Assembly (NCBI GenBank): GCA_012064415.1
Contig: SSNU01000019.1
Location: 113,968-177,967, forward strand
Source of the DNA: Gyrodactylus bullatarudis
Lineage: Eukaryota > Platyhelminthes > Monogenea > Gyrodactylidea > Gyrodactylidae
DNA: 64,000 bases
Direction of reading: 5' to 3'
Each line of letters opens with the position of its first letter. The stretch's first letter is position 1. Shown in pieces: positions 34,123 to 46,229 of this stretch. The translations under genes were made by a program, and so were the position numbers. The notes under the pieces were generated by a model. The model saw only the letters and a list, made by a program, of their open reading frames with translations, searched no databases and was not told where the DNA came from.

Positions 34123-35384
34123 ATTTTTCATTCATTCATAGCCTTTTAAATTCCGTTTTACTAGTTTCCATTGAATTGAAAAACAACAAATCAAAAGTAT
34201 CCATTTTTATTTTGTAAAATCTCCATTGTTTTGAACAATACTCAGACATCTTTCAGGCATAGAGTAGTAAAGACCTCCAACTGTGTCTTTGTCTATTCCT
34301 TGATAATGGTTTTTGCTAAATCTTTATTATTTAAAAATATTTTCTCGTTCGCATAAACTTTTCGAGTTAAAATTCCCCAAAGGTTCTCGATTGGGTTTAA
34401 ATCCAGGCTGCGTGCCACCCAAGATAATAAATCGATATTGTTATCTGAAAACCACTTTTTAGTCGAAGCAGATCGATGACAAGGCGCATTATCCTGTTGA
34501 AAAACTAGCATCTCTTTTTCGATTTCTTTCTTTAACGGTAAACGCTGATCTTCAAGTAACTTTTGGTACGAATTTGAATTCAGTTTTTCGTCTATTACAA
34601 CCAAGTTGCCTGTACTTTTCGATGTAATAAAAGTCCAAACCATGACACTGCCACCTCCGAATTCACGCTTGATACGTGTCGGCTTAGGCAATGATTTATC
34701 TCTCCAGCAAGAAGTGAGACCATCTGGACCATTCAAATTGATTTTTTTCTCATCTGAGAAAATAATCTTAGACCATTCCTGATTTTCAATTGTTCTTTTT
34801 GAGGTCCAGTCTTTCCTAGCTATCTTGTCTTGCTCACTAAGGTTAGGAATGTTTCTAGGTCTTCCCCACAAGATTTCAGGAATTTTTTTTAGGTAACGCT
34901 GAATTGTCCTTGTACTAACTGGCAAATTGAGCTCAGATTTTATCTGCGAGGCAGAAAACTTTTTATTCTTTTCCCTTGTAAATTAGATATTGAAATCTTC
35001 CGACCTTGTTTTTTCATATTGTTTTTGGGGGATTTTAGAATAAGTAATGAGCATATTGAGCGATCAGTACATCCAATTTTCTTGACAGCTTGTCGCATGC
35101 TCATACCGTCCTTTAGCAAGTTTAGAGCAAGAATTTTCTCCTCTGTACTCAACTTCGAGTTTTACGACTTAAAAAAACAGTAGTTGACATTTTTTCAGCA
35201 ATTTTTTTCGTTTTATATCAAAAAAGAGCTTAAAGAGAATATTGGAAATAATTTTCGTATCGATGAATTATTATTGTGAACCGAAAGAATATTAGCTGTA
35301 AAATGGATACTTTTGATTTTTTGTTTTTCAATTCAATGGAAACTAGTAAAACGGAATTTAAAAGGCTATGAATGAATGAAAAAT
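34123..35384 (-). mobile_element. Tc1-like transposon (decayed)
   Basis: Terminal inverted repeats of about 85 bp run from 34123 inward and from 35384 inward (outer sequence ATTTTTCATTCATTCATAGC). The right flank is TA and the left is CA, consistent with a mutated TA target duplication. The interior is a single transposase gene on the minus strand with frameshifts. The total of about 1.26 kb is normal for Tc1. Confidence 0.9.
34293..35190 (-). pseudogene. Tc1-family transposase, DD34E, at least two frameshifts
   Basis: The ATG at 35190 starts MSTTVFLSRKTRS. The frame changes near 35150 to LSTEEKILALNLLKDGMSMR (HTH) and changes again near 34965, in A-rich sequence, to the catalytic part ending at 34293. 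Catalytic blocks are IIFSDEKKINL (first Asp), VFQQDNAPCHRS (second Asp) and LDLNPIENLWG (Glu) with 34 residues between the second Asp and Glu. GRPRN before the core is the usual Tc1 AT-hook-like motif. The residues are intact but the frames are broken, so it is a dead copy. Confidence 0.9.
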
Positions 35385-36396
35385 AAAACCAAGTTTATAT
35401 TCGGATAGAACTTTATTGTCTCTATCGAATGATGTATAGGTTCTTTTATTAGGAGGTCATTTAAAGAAGTTGATAAGAATTTAGACTGAATACTTTTTTT
35501 CTCACCACCATACTTATGACATCGGTAGCTCAGCTCAAAACCAATGTTAAAGAGCATCTAAAACAACTGGGAATCTGTATTAATTCATTAACCAGCACCT
35601 TAAGAGAAAGAGCAGTTCATTAGCGTCCATTTCTTTTGTCATTTCAAGTATCCATAGAAATATTTAATTGATTGAGTAACAAACATCAGATAAAGCAAGT
35701 AATTGTGCTCTCAAAACAAATGATCTGACAAAAAATGCAAAGTGTTTACTAAACACTGTTTAGTGTTTATTCTGAATTGCTAGTTATCTGATTACTCAAG
35801 CTATGAATTCTTTCAAATTAGATTACTCGTTAGCAGATGGTCGCATTTATTTTTGAGTTTTTCTAATTGCTTATGACTTTTATTGACTTAATATTGAAAA
35901 TTTTGAATACTGCATACAAAGTACAATGAAAGGTTATATTTATTCATTGAAATATTTGAATATACACAAATGAATGGAGGTGTAGTTTTATACTCGACCT
36001 GTATTTGGTTCATGTAACGTGTTACCCGCCTTGAATTGCTTAGGCAATTAAAAGTATCTTAAAACAATTAATTGAAACTGCCAGGAAAAAATTGTATATT
36101 TTAAAAATCTTTATCCTTCCAAATAATTTTTGTTGCAATTTATAAAAAGCATCATTTTTACATGCTCTGATGATAAGTCTGGTTGAAAGTCTGTGGTGAG
36201 ATGTCGAGCTCTCATCATGATACGGTGGAATTGCATCAGAGTAATATGAAAGCCTTCCTTTAGGAAAATCTTCAAGATGACATCTTAGTAAATGAGCTTT
36301 AAGTGTCATTTTTTAAATAAGCAAAAATTCTTTAATATTTTTCTTGTATGCTTTTTACTTTTTTGTACTAAAAAATCCATTCACAAGCCTTTCACA
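35385..36396. other. Intergenic
   Basis: No gene. CAGCTCAAAACCAATGTT at 35531 also occurs near 22358, marking a further dispersed repeat. Confidence 0.4.
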
Positions 36397-36710
36397 AATC
36401 TGTTTTTGATGGCTGTTTAAGTTTATTCATATGTGTTTTTATTCAGGGCTATTCCTAAGTACTGATTTATGTTTACTCGAATTTAAATTAAGTTAATTTT
36501 CCTAATCAATTTAAAATATCATGAATTATTAAAGAAGAATCATAATCTACTTAAGATTAGTGGGCTTAGTTTTTGATATACAAAGGCAAAAAAATGTTTA
36601 ACCTAATTGAATCGACTTCACCAAATTCGACGTATTACAAATCAGTACTTAGGAATAGCCCTGAATAAAAACACACATGAATCAACTTAAACAGCCATCA
36701 AAAAAGATTT
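36397..36710. mobile_element. ~315-bp MITE/foldback
   Basis: The left sequence AATCTGTTTTTGATGGCTGT and the inner block GGGCTATTCCTAAGTACTGA are mirrored at about 36640-36710. There is no coding potential. The arms are about 85 bp. Confidence 0.7.
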
Positions 36711-38190
36711 TACAAGATTGTAACCATAATTACAAAATAAAAATCATTCAGCATAGGGAGGACTAACCATGACTGCAATTATTATTATTGCAATATTCAA
36801 AATTTTTTATTAAAAAAAGGAACCAAAAGTGAATTAAATTTTAGGGGTCCTCAAATCCAATGTATAAAAGTAATCAAAATTGTATCTTGGCCTACCACTG
36901 TTACCATATCTGCAAATAGCAAGATCCAAGTCACCAATTTTGTAAATACTCCTTATTATTATCTGAGAAACTGAAATTATGACCCAAATTACATATTATC
37001 TTTTTATAATTTCATTTTTACAAAATACGAATTTTCTGATTGTGATGACTCGACTAATCTTAAAATTGTCTCACATCAGACTTAAAATTGATTACTCTAA
37101 GTCTTTGCTTTATTCTTATCTTTATTAACCAGATGATTTTCGAATTTCTTGAAGACACTAGTTCTCAAGCTTCATAGTTTTTACAACTCCAGAGCTTTCA
37201 CTTTATTTTATCATTTTAACATTTTATATATTGTTATATTTTGTAGCTAACAAGTAGTTAAGTAATTTTCTATAACATTTGATAAACGACCTGATCCAGA
37301 TCGACACAAAGCTAGGATCCTTTAGAATCAGAACCAAAATAAATCTTGCGCGAATTTCATATTAAACTTAAACAAAAGAAAATTAAATATTTCTATGAAA
37401 AAGCTGTATCTGGTTAATTTACAGCAGCCTGTTATAGATAATGACAAAATTGCTTTCTATGATTAATATATTGTGAAAATTAAGGCAAAATTGATAGTAC
37501 TTTATAAGAAACTTTATCTATAAAAACATTAGATGCAGTTATTTTACTGAAATTAAGTTAAAATATTTTGGCGCAAAATTTAAATTTATAAGAACCATTC
37601 TGAAAATAAGAATTCTGCAGGATCCTACACAAAGCACTAGTTTGACGAAAATTTCACTTGCATAAAGTTTGTTCAACAGAATATGATGAATAAGTAAGTG
37701 AAAAAATCAAATAAAAAGCTCAATTGGTTTTTTCCTGGTAATGAGCGGGTTAACACTTCATATTGTACAGATCACTTAATTATAATTATTGTATTTATTT
37801 CTATTTGTACATGAAGATTTTCGTTATAATTAGTATTTCAATTTCGGTTCAATATAAGATTTTTGTCTAACAAAAAAAAACTCTTTCACAATCTATAGAT
37901 CTCAGTACTAACTATGAGAGCATTAAATTTTATTATACTTGCTTACTGTATAGTGAATAGAAGAATGATGATGGTAAATTTCATTACAGTTTGAGCAGAA
38001 ATTGAAAATGAAATAAAATATGCTCTGGGATATGAAGATGGATTGGTAAACTGGGATGTATCGATTGGAATTTGCAACAAATCCCACGTAATTAACTAGA
38101 GTATTGGTTTATTTCAATTCCACCTTACAAAAAATAATAGGATCTTCAATGTCGAAACTGTTCAAAGGCGGCCCAATAATGGACTCTAGA
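36711..38190. other. Intergenic, AT-rich
   Basis: No gene, RNA or clear repeat found. Confidence 0.4.
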
Positions 38191-38253
38191 GAGGGGATCT
38201 TTTTTTAAAACTTGAACGCAATGAGGGGATCTTTTTTAAAACTTGAACGCAAT
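38191..38253. repeat. Two-copy tandem duplication, ~31 bp
   Basis: GAGGGGATCTTTTTTTAAAA plus CTTGAACGCAAT occurs twice in tandem, differing by one T in the T run. Probably recent slippage or duplication. Confidence 0.8.
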
Positions 38254-38340
38254 TATGCAGATGATGTTTCGGGTGATTTTTTAGCTCATGCTTAATCATC
38301 GGTGATTTATTTTTATACAAAAGATTTTTAAGGATAAAAA

Positions 38341-38410
38341 GGATGCCGAAAGTTAGAGGAATAAGCGCTTTATTTCAGACATATTCATCAGCCTCTTACA
38401 TGCCAAATAT
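38341..38410 (-). ncRNA. Best-preserved hammerhead ribozyme candidate (PLE type B)
   Basis: The minus strand reads GGCATGTAAGAGG, core CTGATGA, ATATGTCT, GAAA, stem III AUAA-AGCGC-UUAU and cleavage position U (AUU). Stem I pairs GUAAGAGG with CCUCUAAC at 7 of 8 positions, changed in both strands relative to the copy at 32356. Stem II is minimal (one A-U pair). No Penelope ORF is adjacent. Confidence 0.65.
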
Positions 38411-40084
38411 AGGCTAAATTAGAGAAATTTTGCCCCCTTTTTATATTTTTATATGGGTAACCAACCGCAAAAGTTTTATCCAAATATTAATAAGCAATGA
38501 ATAGAACATTGTAATAAACATTTATTTTCTATACGAAGGATTTATTGTAAAATGGAGAGGAAACAAGAAAAATCAGTGTTTTAGAGAAAGATTTTCGGAA
38601 AGGTGTGAAAATGGTGCAGTTGAACGTTATTATGAGAGTAGTTTAATGAGTCATCCAGATGGTCACTGGGCTTGTTTGTTTTGGGGGCGAAAAATGACTA
38701 TTTGGGAAAAAGCTATTTTTTCGATAAAATTAATTTCAGTAAAATAATATAAATTTGAATATCTTTTGATCTGAAGCTATGTACGATCAACCAAGCATAG
38801 GGAATTCTTCAGCAAAAAAAGCTCTTTCGAATGGATATTGATAGAAGAAAATTTTCAATTTTCGTTCAAAAAATCTAAGTTTCGTATGAAAACCCTACTC
38901 ATAAGTATGATGATGATTTCGTGAACTAAATTAAAAAGGGGCAGAGGGAAGAGGGTAATTTTTGGTTCATAAGTCACAGGTCTAACTGTACTGTTGAAAA
39001 ACTATCATTAGCCAGCGAAAACACAACTTGTAAATTTTTTCCTATTTTACTCAAAAATCGTCTTCAAAATCAAATTTACACGAAAAAGTAACAAATTTAA
39101 ACCAAATTAGGTATTGAGTTTTGTTTATTTCCTATGCACCGCATGCTTTATCAAATTATTAAAAATCAAATAATGTAATAGGAATCATGATCGTCATTAA
39201 AGACATAACTATGGATAATTTAGGTAAACTTTAATCACATCCTATCTTTATCTTTCCAAATATGTTGATGGTTTAGTATTTTTATATACGCGTCATGCTT
39301 TTTTTCTTTTTTTTGTTGGAAAATAAGTTTATTAAAAATTTGATATAAATATGTACAAAATAATAAATAGATAACATCTTGGAGTTTCATTGAATACAAT
39401 TGGAATGTCATTTAATCATGGAGAGAGAAATTTGACTTAGAATAAATAAACAAATGAGCCTCTCAAGAGATTTCGTTAATTTTCGAATCAGTGAAAAATG
39501 ATTTAAAATTAGTTTTATAATAAAATTAATTAAAAGTTAGGTCAAAATTAGAATTCTCAGCCATGGTCATCCAAAAGTTTCGACGGTCATTGTCTAGTTT
39601 AGACCTTATATTATGGTTTTAATGTTAGAAAATTCATTACATTCTGTAAGTCTGAATTTTTTATCGATCATGTTATGAGACGATATTAAATAATGATCAG
39701 AGAAATCAAACTGTTATTTTTAGAATGCATTCATTGCAAACGATTTGGTCCTTTCAATCTCTCAGGTATTCTGTACAATATTATCCCAACCATTATGATA
39801 AAGAGAAAGCATACTTCGTGCAGTATCCTTGGACACGAAAGTTTACCTCAGATAACTAAAAGAAAATGGATCAAATGAATATAGATTGATTAAATATGTC
39901 CGTTATGATAATGTTGATGATATCAAAGAATTCAATATCTGATTGAACGTAAATGATGGGTATGTAGAGTTTGTACTAAGGGAAATCATGAGATAACTCT
40001 GATATTATAATTTATCATATATGAAGATTTTATTTTACAGGGATTTTTAATATCAAAACTGCCACAAATTTATCGAATCGCAAA
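38411..40084. other. Intergenic
   Basis: Frames here (for example 39693-39878) have no supporting context. Nothing recognised. Confidence 0.4.
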
Positions 40085-40435
40085 GACAACTAATATGAAA
40101 CTAACACTTTCAACTTTCAAATCCCAATTTTTTATCGATTTTAAAGATTCGAAGAAATTAAATGCAGATATTCGATATCAGCATTAGACAAAGAATTCGA
40201 TTTGGGCCGTGGAGATAGAAAGAAAAAAGTTAAACTTTTAAATTTTGAATCATTTCCCCTCGTGATAATCAATAAATTCAAATTTTTCGTTTTCCCATGA
40301 TAATGACGAATTTCTGCATCCGAATTCGAATTCTTTGTCTGATACTGATCTCGAATATCTGCATTTAACTGCTTCAAATACTTGAAATCGATAAAAAATT
40401 TGTTTTCGAAAGTTGAAAAAGTGGAAATTTGATGC
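40085..40435. repeat. Foldback repeat
   Basis: About 110-bp arms (40085-40200 and 40310-40435) share TTTTTTATCGATTT, AAATGCAGATATTCGA and CAGACAAAGAATTCGA in opposite orientation. Confidence 0.65.
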
Positions 40436-40583
40436 ATTTTTGAAATTCGAATTTTGATCAGATTCAATTTTTCAGAAATATTTTTAAATTTCCACAACTT
40501 ATTGGCTTATTTCATTATGGAATTCGAAAAATAAATCTTCTTCTGACTTTCCGGAGAAGAAGTCTGCTAATGATATCATTGAT

Positions 40584-40949
40584 ATGAAAAATGTTTTCAC
40601 TGCTAACAACGTCGTCGAAATTCTTAACATTAACAATTTCTTTTCTTCCTCTGAAGTTGATCTGGTTAAAATGGGTCTAAAAATAAACAGATCTAAATGC
40701 AAAATATTTTTGCCTAACGGTCTGCCAAGTTCTTTTCTGTCCAACTTACATCTTCCTGGTGAATTTGTTGACACGACTATAGACCTAGGATTCGAAATAA
40801 TTTCATCTATAAAAATCTCTCCTCTGTCTAAGTTAGGTCTTATTAATTCTATAATCTATGTTATCAATAGATTTTCCTCTTCCTATGACCTAAGAATTAA
40901 AGGTTATAAATGTTATGTTCTCCCTCATTTAGATTATTTAGATTTTTAA
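40584..40949 (+). pseudogene. LINE reverse-transcriptase C-terminal fragment
   Basis: The frame reads VDLVKMGLKINRSKCKIFLP (RT motif D type), a conserved PGEFVDT-DLGF block, KLGLINSIIYVINRF and YKCYVLPHLDYLDF. This order (motif D, thumb, then YxxxxxPHLDY) is that of non-LTR retrotransposons. A second copy of the same family is at 47640-48180. The catalytic region is absent, so it is a truncated dead fragment. Confidence 0.75.
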
Positions 40950-43340
40950 GGAAATTATGACATATTTCAAATCTCGACTTAGTGCCAAATTACCATATGT
41001 TTAAAGTTTGAGATGAAAACTTTTGCTGATTCAAAGTGAAGGAGTGATCGAAAGCTAATTTTTAGTACTTAGTTTCTCTTCTCCCCCTCTACTGCCTTCT
41101 CTTGCTTGAGGATCAAGATTAGTTGAACTTTATAAAAACCTCAAAGCACCTTGTATTTATTATTTTTATGTATCTTATAATTTAATTTCAATATAATGTT
41201 TTCATTTTTAAAAAAGAGTTAGTGACCAAAAAAATTCCTCTGTATATGTATTTCTTTTTTTCTTGGGTAAAATCAGTAGGCATAAACTGGGTATTTTTCA
41301 GCTGACTTTTTCGTCAAAACCAATTTTTGATAATAAATTGTGCATGAACCCATTAATCAATATCGGTGGAAACATTCAAAATATTTCCTTTGTTGCCCGT
41401 AAATCATTCAAAACAATTTTTTCCTCTGTTACAAAATTTTCTTCCCAAAAAGAAAAATAAGAATCTGAAGCTAACTAACTCCCATTCGGTAACAGTATCA
41501 AACATTTAGGTGCAAAAATTTTGTTTGTCAACTCAAAATCTAGTATGAGATAAATGGAGATACAAACGTATAGAATCAAACCTCGGTATTTACAGTCGAT
41601 CTCCTAAAAGAGTTTAAGGAATAGTGGAGTCAAAAATCAGACGTAGAGTTTAAGGAATAGTGGAATGCTATGGTCTACACACACAGCCATGTATTTCACT
41701 TAGGGTCTCAACATTGAAGTATAGGAAGGGTAATTAAGTCGTTTGAAAACTAACATCAGTTAAAGACTGGATATGAAGTTAATCCACTCATAAAAAAGCC
41801 ACGATGAAGTTTATTTATTCATTTAATTTTTTCACACACCTTAATTATTCTAAATTAAATTCTGTTGAGTAGAGATAACATGTAAAGAGGGTCTAGAGAG
41901 TGTCTAATTAGCAAGGAAAACTATGTTTCGTTCACGATAAAAATCGATAATGTTTTTTCTCTGACCTGTTCATTGAACAGTGTTCAATCAACTCATTTCA
42001 TTTTCCAATCGATTTGTATAGCTCAAAAATAACTTGAAAGATAATAATTCTTAATCATCTCGAATTTTTAGTTTAAACTTTAGATATTATTTGCTGAGGT
42101 TCTACTGAGCTAATGATAAATACCATTTCACGCTAGGTTCAAAATCTAAGAACCGATCATGTCAACTATAGACTCGTATATATTTTTCACTCAAGACGAT
42201 ATTGATGCCTAAAAATTAAGAAAGTGAAAAAAATTTTCATTCTGCACCTGATGATGTTTGTTTTATAGACCTAGAACGAGAAATTTTGAAAAAAGGCTGA
42301 AAACTGAATGTAAGAGGAGAACTTCTGAAGAAAATCCATGTCTTTCTCGTGGTAAGAATTTCGATTCGATCAAATGTTTGATATTTAGAAATTAACATTT
42401 ATATCTTTCAATGACACTAGGATACTTAGGAGATTTTTTAAATACCAAATTTTGTAGAAACAGTAGGATTCGTCTTAATTGTAAAGAACTCTTTCCACAA
42501 ATGTCAATTTAAATCATGTATATTTTGTGTGTTTACTTCAAAGTAGCATGATTATTATGGTTATGTATTAGGGTAATACAAAATTTTATTTTCCCCGAAC
42601 TTTATCCTATGCCTTTATCAAAAAGTTATGTTTTAACCAAAACACATTTTTGAAAGTCAAAAAGAAAATTTTTCATGTTTTGATATACAAAAATCCCATT
42701 CTCCCTAAAATCATCAAAATTTATCTAATTTCCTAGGAATTTCTTTCAACATGTGAAAAAAGACTCAATTTTTACTATAAACCCTATTTTCATTCAAAAT
42801 TTTGCAAAGAGCATTCAGAAATCTTAATTTTGTCATTTCTCGTAGTAAAATTCATTGAAAAAATCTTGGGGCCTGATCAAAATTTGTCATTTTTAATCGA
42901 GATTTTGTATACCAAAACAAACTCAAAAATGTTTTATAGGAAAAATGTTCAGTTTTCGATTATCTTCTAAATGAGATTAAGGCTAGGAAAGTTTGAAAAA
43001 TTTTGCTTACTCTATTATGTATTATTATCTATTGCTTTTGATAAATTCTTTGGAGATTTAGTCTATTTTTTCAGAAACTTTCCAACTATGTAAGAGGAAG
43101 CTTCTTGACTATTCCAAAATTAAAAATTTCATCAAGAAACACTTTATCTTTACTGTTATAGAATCGAATGTCAACAAAAATTTGAGTAAATGTGAAGCCT
43201 ATCCTGCAACAGATTTGTTCATACACATTTCAGATCACATTTTGTTAACATAATGCCGAATAACCAGATTAATATCAATATTACACAGTGTCGATGTGTG
43301 ATGGAGCCAAATGCGATGACAATTCATCAAATAAATATTT
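40950..43340. other. Intergenic before the first Cys-rich gene
   Basis: AGAGTTTAAGGAATAGTGGA occurs twice about 36 bp apart near 41609 and 41645. An imperfect inverted repeat with AT-rich arms may lie at 42580-42960. No gene is supportable. Confidence 0.4.
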
Positions 43341-43347
43341 ATATTTG

Positions 43348-43356
43348 TATATAAAG
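43348..43356 (+). promoter_or_regulatory. TATA box of Cys-rich gene 1
   Basis: TATATAAAG lies about 70 bp upstream of the ATG at 43425, in a GC-poor region, consistent with a start of transcription near 43380. Confidence 0.6.
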
Positions 43357-43424
43357 ACAACTCAAAGTATCTAGAAAGATTAAGAAAGATTCTTCTCAAT
43401 ACTCAAATAAACTCATAACTGAAA

Positions 43425-43933
43425 ATGTGCTGTTGCGGATGTTGGTGAGTCCAATGTAGATGAGTCTTCAATGACTTGGAATCAATCTCCCGATATATAT
43501 TATTAATCCCTACTACTAATTATCTAGCCCCTGTTGCTGTTGTTGTCCATGTTGTTGTAACAACTGTTGTCATGGCTGTTGTGACGGTTGCTGTTGTGGA
43601 AATTGTCATGACTGTGGCTGTTGTGGTAATTGCTGTCGCGGGTGTCAACATGGATGTCATAACGGCCAGAGAGGTTGTTGTGGTGGATGTCGTGGGTGCC
43701 ATCATCGTCACTGTAAATCAGCCCATTGCTGTGAATGCTGCGAGGACTGTTGTAACTGCAACCATCATCAAGGCGGCTGTTGCGAGCATGGCTGCGGTGG
43801 ATGCTGTAACAATGGATGTTGTCACAATAACCACAACTGTTGCAATGGATGCCATGGTTGTCATGGATGTCATGGTTGTAATGGACACCATGGCTGCTGC
43901 AGTGGTTGCGGATGTTGTCCATGCTGTTGTTAA
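43425..43933 (+). CDS. Cysteine/glycine/histidine-rich protein 1 (43% Cys)
   Basis: Exon 1 is only 20 nt (43425-43444, MCCCGC plus two bases), then an 83-nt GT-AG intron, then exon 2 (43528-43933). The product is 141 residues with 61 Cys, the rest mainly Gly, His and Asn. It starts MCCCGCCPCCCCCPCCC and has a central block KSAHCCECCEDCCNC. There is no signal peptide or hydrophobic helix. The repeating C-C-x-G-C and C-H-G-C units suggest thiol/imidazole metal binding (metallothionein-like) or a disulphide-rich structural or cuticular role; neither is proven. The family is not recognised. The next gene at 45755 is a clear paralog, aligned almost end to end with the same intron position. Frames in the other two phases and on the minus strand (Val/Ala/Thr- and His/Asn-rich) are shadows of this composition. 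Confidence 0.85.
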
Positions 43934-44320
43934 TTCCCCCGGAATGGATTCTATCGGGCCATGTGTCGAGAAGCTTCATCTTACATCTTATTTGTAGAAA
44001 ATTATCCTATATATTTATGTAGTTTATTGATAAATAAATTATTTCCAATGAATTATTTGAAAGGTGTTAAGTGTTATAACCTCCGATTTTATCTGAGCAA
44101 TAATAGAATTCATAAAGAAAAGCGATGCCAGGTTTTAATAAAATTATTCTATATAGACCATATACAAATGCTCAAAGAGCAAGTATACACACGCACATGG
44201 TAACTCTCCCACCATCAAATGTACTCGCATAAAAACTATCACCCAGAATATTACAGAGAAAGAAGCATAAACCCGAGGAGATGAACAATCAGATCTATTT
44301 TCATCAATTTTTGTATATAA

Positions 44321-44390
44321 ATCTGGCATGTAAAAGCTGATGAATATGCCACAAAATAAAGCGCTATTCTTTTAAAATAACTGGCATCGT
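44321..44390 (+). ncRNA. Degenerate hammerhead (PLE type B) between the Cys-rich genes
   Basis: The core CTGATGA is kept but GAAA has become CAAAA, so it is probably inactive. Stem I is perfect for six pairs (UAAAAG with CUUUUA), again different from other copies in a compensating way. Confidence 0.5.
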
Positions 44391-45754
44391 CTTTCTTTAT
44401 GTATTTCCATAATACATTGCTCATTTGCCCTGTTTGTTTTCTGTATTTATCATGGAAATTATAAAATCTTTTTGATTTCGATTTTGATTTTATCCTTGTC
44501 AGTTTTATTCAGAATTTTTTACTTAATAAAATCTACAGAGAGATAAATGAAAGTTTGATGGATTGCATCCATTTTTATTTCCTATTTAATGGTGTTATTA
44601 ATTTTTCTTTAAAAAATAATTCAAGAAAGATTTGTTATTTTCACTAATTCGACTAATTGGGGAGTGATTTTTGGTTCTTTAGAAAGAGGGAAAAATTCTT
44701 TCTCAACTGATGTATGATTTATAGAAGCTGATATAAAGGGTTGAATTTTAAGTTGTGGATATCTGTGTAAGAAAAATAGTGCTCTATTTTCATAGGTTGA
44801 TTGTTTCTCCCCACCTGATTAGTTATAAAATCTGCCCCCATTTGGTCTATAAACTGTTTACGAAATAATTTTTGGGCAGAGAGATATGGAAACAGGGTAT
44901 TTCACTTGTACTCTTTTGTTTAATTGGTAAGAAGTAAAATATGACCATCCCACGACAATGGGTTGATTTCTGAAATCTTTTGATTCTAAAAAATGGCTTT
45001 TGATCACTTTCTGACCATAAAATCATTGACCGACTCAGAAAAAAACTAAAAATACTCTCATGAAATGTGCTACACACCAATATACTTTATATAAAATTTG
45101 GAATACACCAATAGATATTTTTAAAAAGTGTACAGCTCTTTATATTTTATGTAGTGCGTTTTTAATCATTTCAATTTCAGTTGCAAAACTCTTCAATTAG
45201 TTGATATAAAGAAAAGGATTAAAATTATCCATTTTTACCAGCAAGAATACAAAATTATGAACTTTCATTGCCTGAAATATTGTATCATAAATGTATCATT
45301 CAATTTTAAATAAAAAATATCATCAACCTTTTTCTAAAACCTCTTCCAGACGTTTCAGTGGCTGAACTCTCTTCAATTTTATCTAAAAAGTTAGCTTCGA
45401 TAAAATCTTAATCATGAAACAAAAAAATTTTCCCATAATTCTTTCAAGTTTTCTTGAGAAATTTATGGAAATTTTTTGACAAGCCTATCAAATAATTTAA
45501 CAACGCAAAGAAAGACAATATTCTTGCATTTCAATAAATTTCAAATAACCGGAATGAGTATGATTCATGTTTCATAGAAATACCAGAGCTAACTCATCGC
45601 AAGACCGCTTATCCAAATGTAGCTTCAGTCTTTTGCACACATGTCAACTTTTCTAAAAAGCCAACTGCGATTTTCGTTTATTATAAAACTCGACCGATAA
45701 TTCTCAAAAATCACAAATTATCTGGTCAAAAAACCAAATTAGAGAGATCCAAAA

Positions 45755-46216
45755 ATGTGTTGCTGTGGTTGCTGTTGGTAAGTTGAAAGTTCCCTTTATA
45801 ATGATCCCTTGAATAGTCCCTGTTGTTGCTGCTGTCCATGTTGTTGTAACAACTGTTGTCATGGAGGTAACTGCTGTGACGGATGTTGCTGCAATGGAGG
45901 CCATTGTAATGGATGTTGCGGTCAATGTTGCAATAACTGTCAACGTGGATGCTGCGGCGGCCAACGAGGTTGTTGTGGAGGATGTCGTGGATGCCATCAT
46001 AGACGATGTAAATCGGCCCATTGTTGTGAATGCTGTGAGGACTGCTGTAACTGCAATCAGCATCAGAATGGATGTTGTGAGCATGGCTGTGGGGGTTGTT
46101 GTAATCATGGATGTTGCCATAATGATCATAATTGTTGTCATGGTTGCGGCCACAATTGCCACAACTGTGGCCATCATGGCTGTTGTGGTAGATGTTGTGG
46201 TTGTGGATGTTGCTAA
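45755..46216 (+). CDS. Cysteine/glycine/histidine-rich protein 2 (43% Cys)
   Basis: Exon 1 is 45755-45777 (MCCCGCC plus two bases). A 39-nt GT-AG intron (45778-45816) and exon 2 (45817-46216) follow. The product has 140 residues, 60 of them Cys. It is paralogous to the gene at 43425: both share MCCCGC, CPCCCNNCCHG, GQRGCCGGCRGCHHR (GGQRGCCGGCRGCHHRR here) and KSAHCCECCEDCCNC, and the intron in the first cysteine run. The same strand and 1.8-kb spacing indicate tandem duplication. No signal peptide or membrane segment is seen. A metal-binding or disulphide-rich structural function is possible but inferred from composition only. CTC and Glu residues are rare, and many Cys codons are TGT/TGC mixes, so the block is conserved as protein and not merely as a microsatellite. 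Confidence 0.85.
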
Positions 46217-46229
46217 ACTCATTCCACCT

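Noticed and set aside
43445..43527. Reading through the intron of Cys-rich gene 1
   Set aside because: The first exon would stop immediately (TGA), while GT-AG removal joins the Cys frames as in the paralog.
43500..46220. Cys-rich regions as simple microsatellite or CRISPR-like repeats
   Set aside because: Repeat units are irregular at the DNA level but conserved as codons between paralogs, with start, intron and stop; no CRISPR features exist in this eukaryotic DNA.
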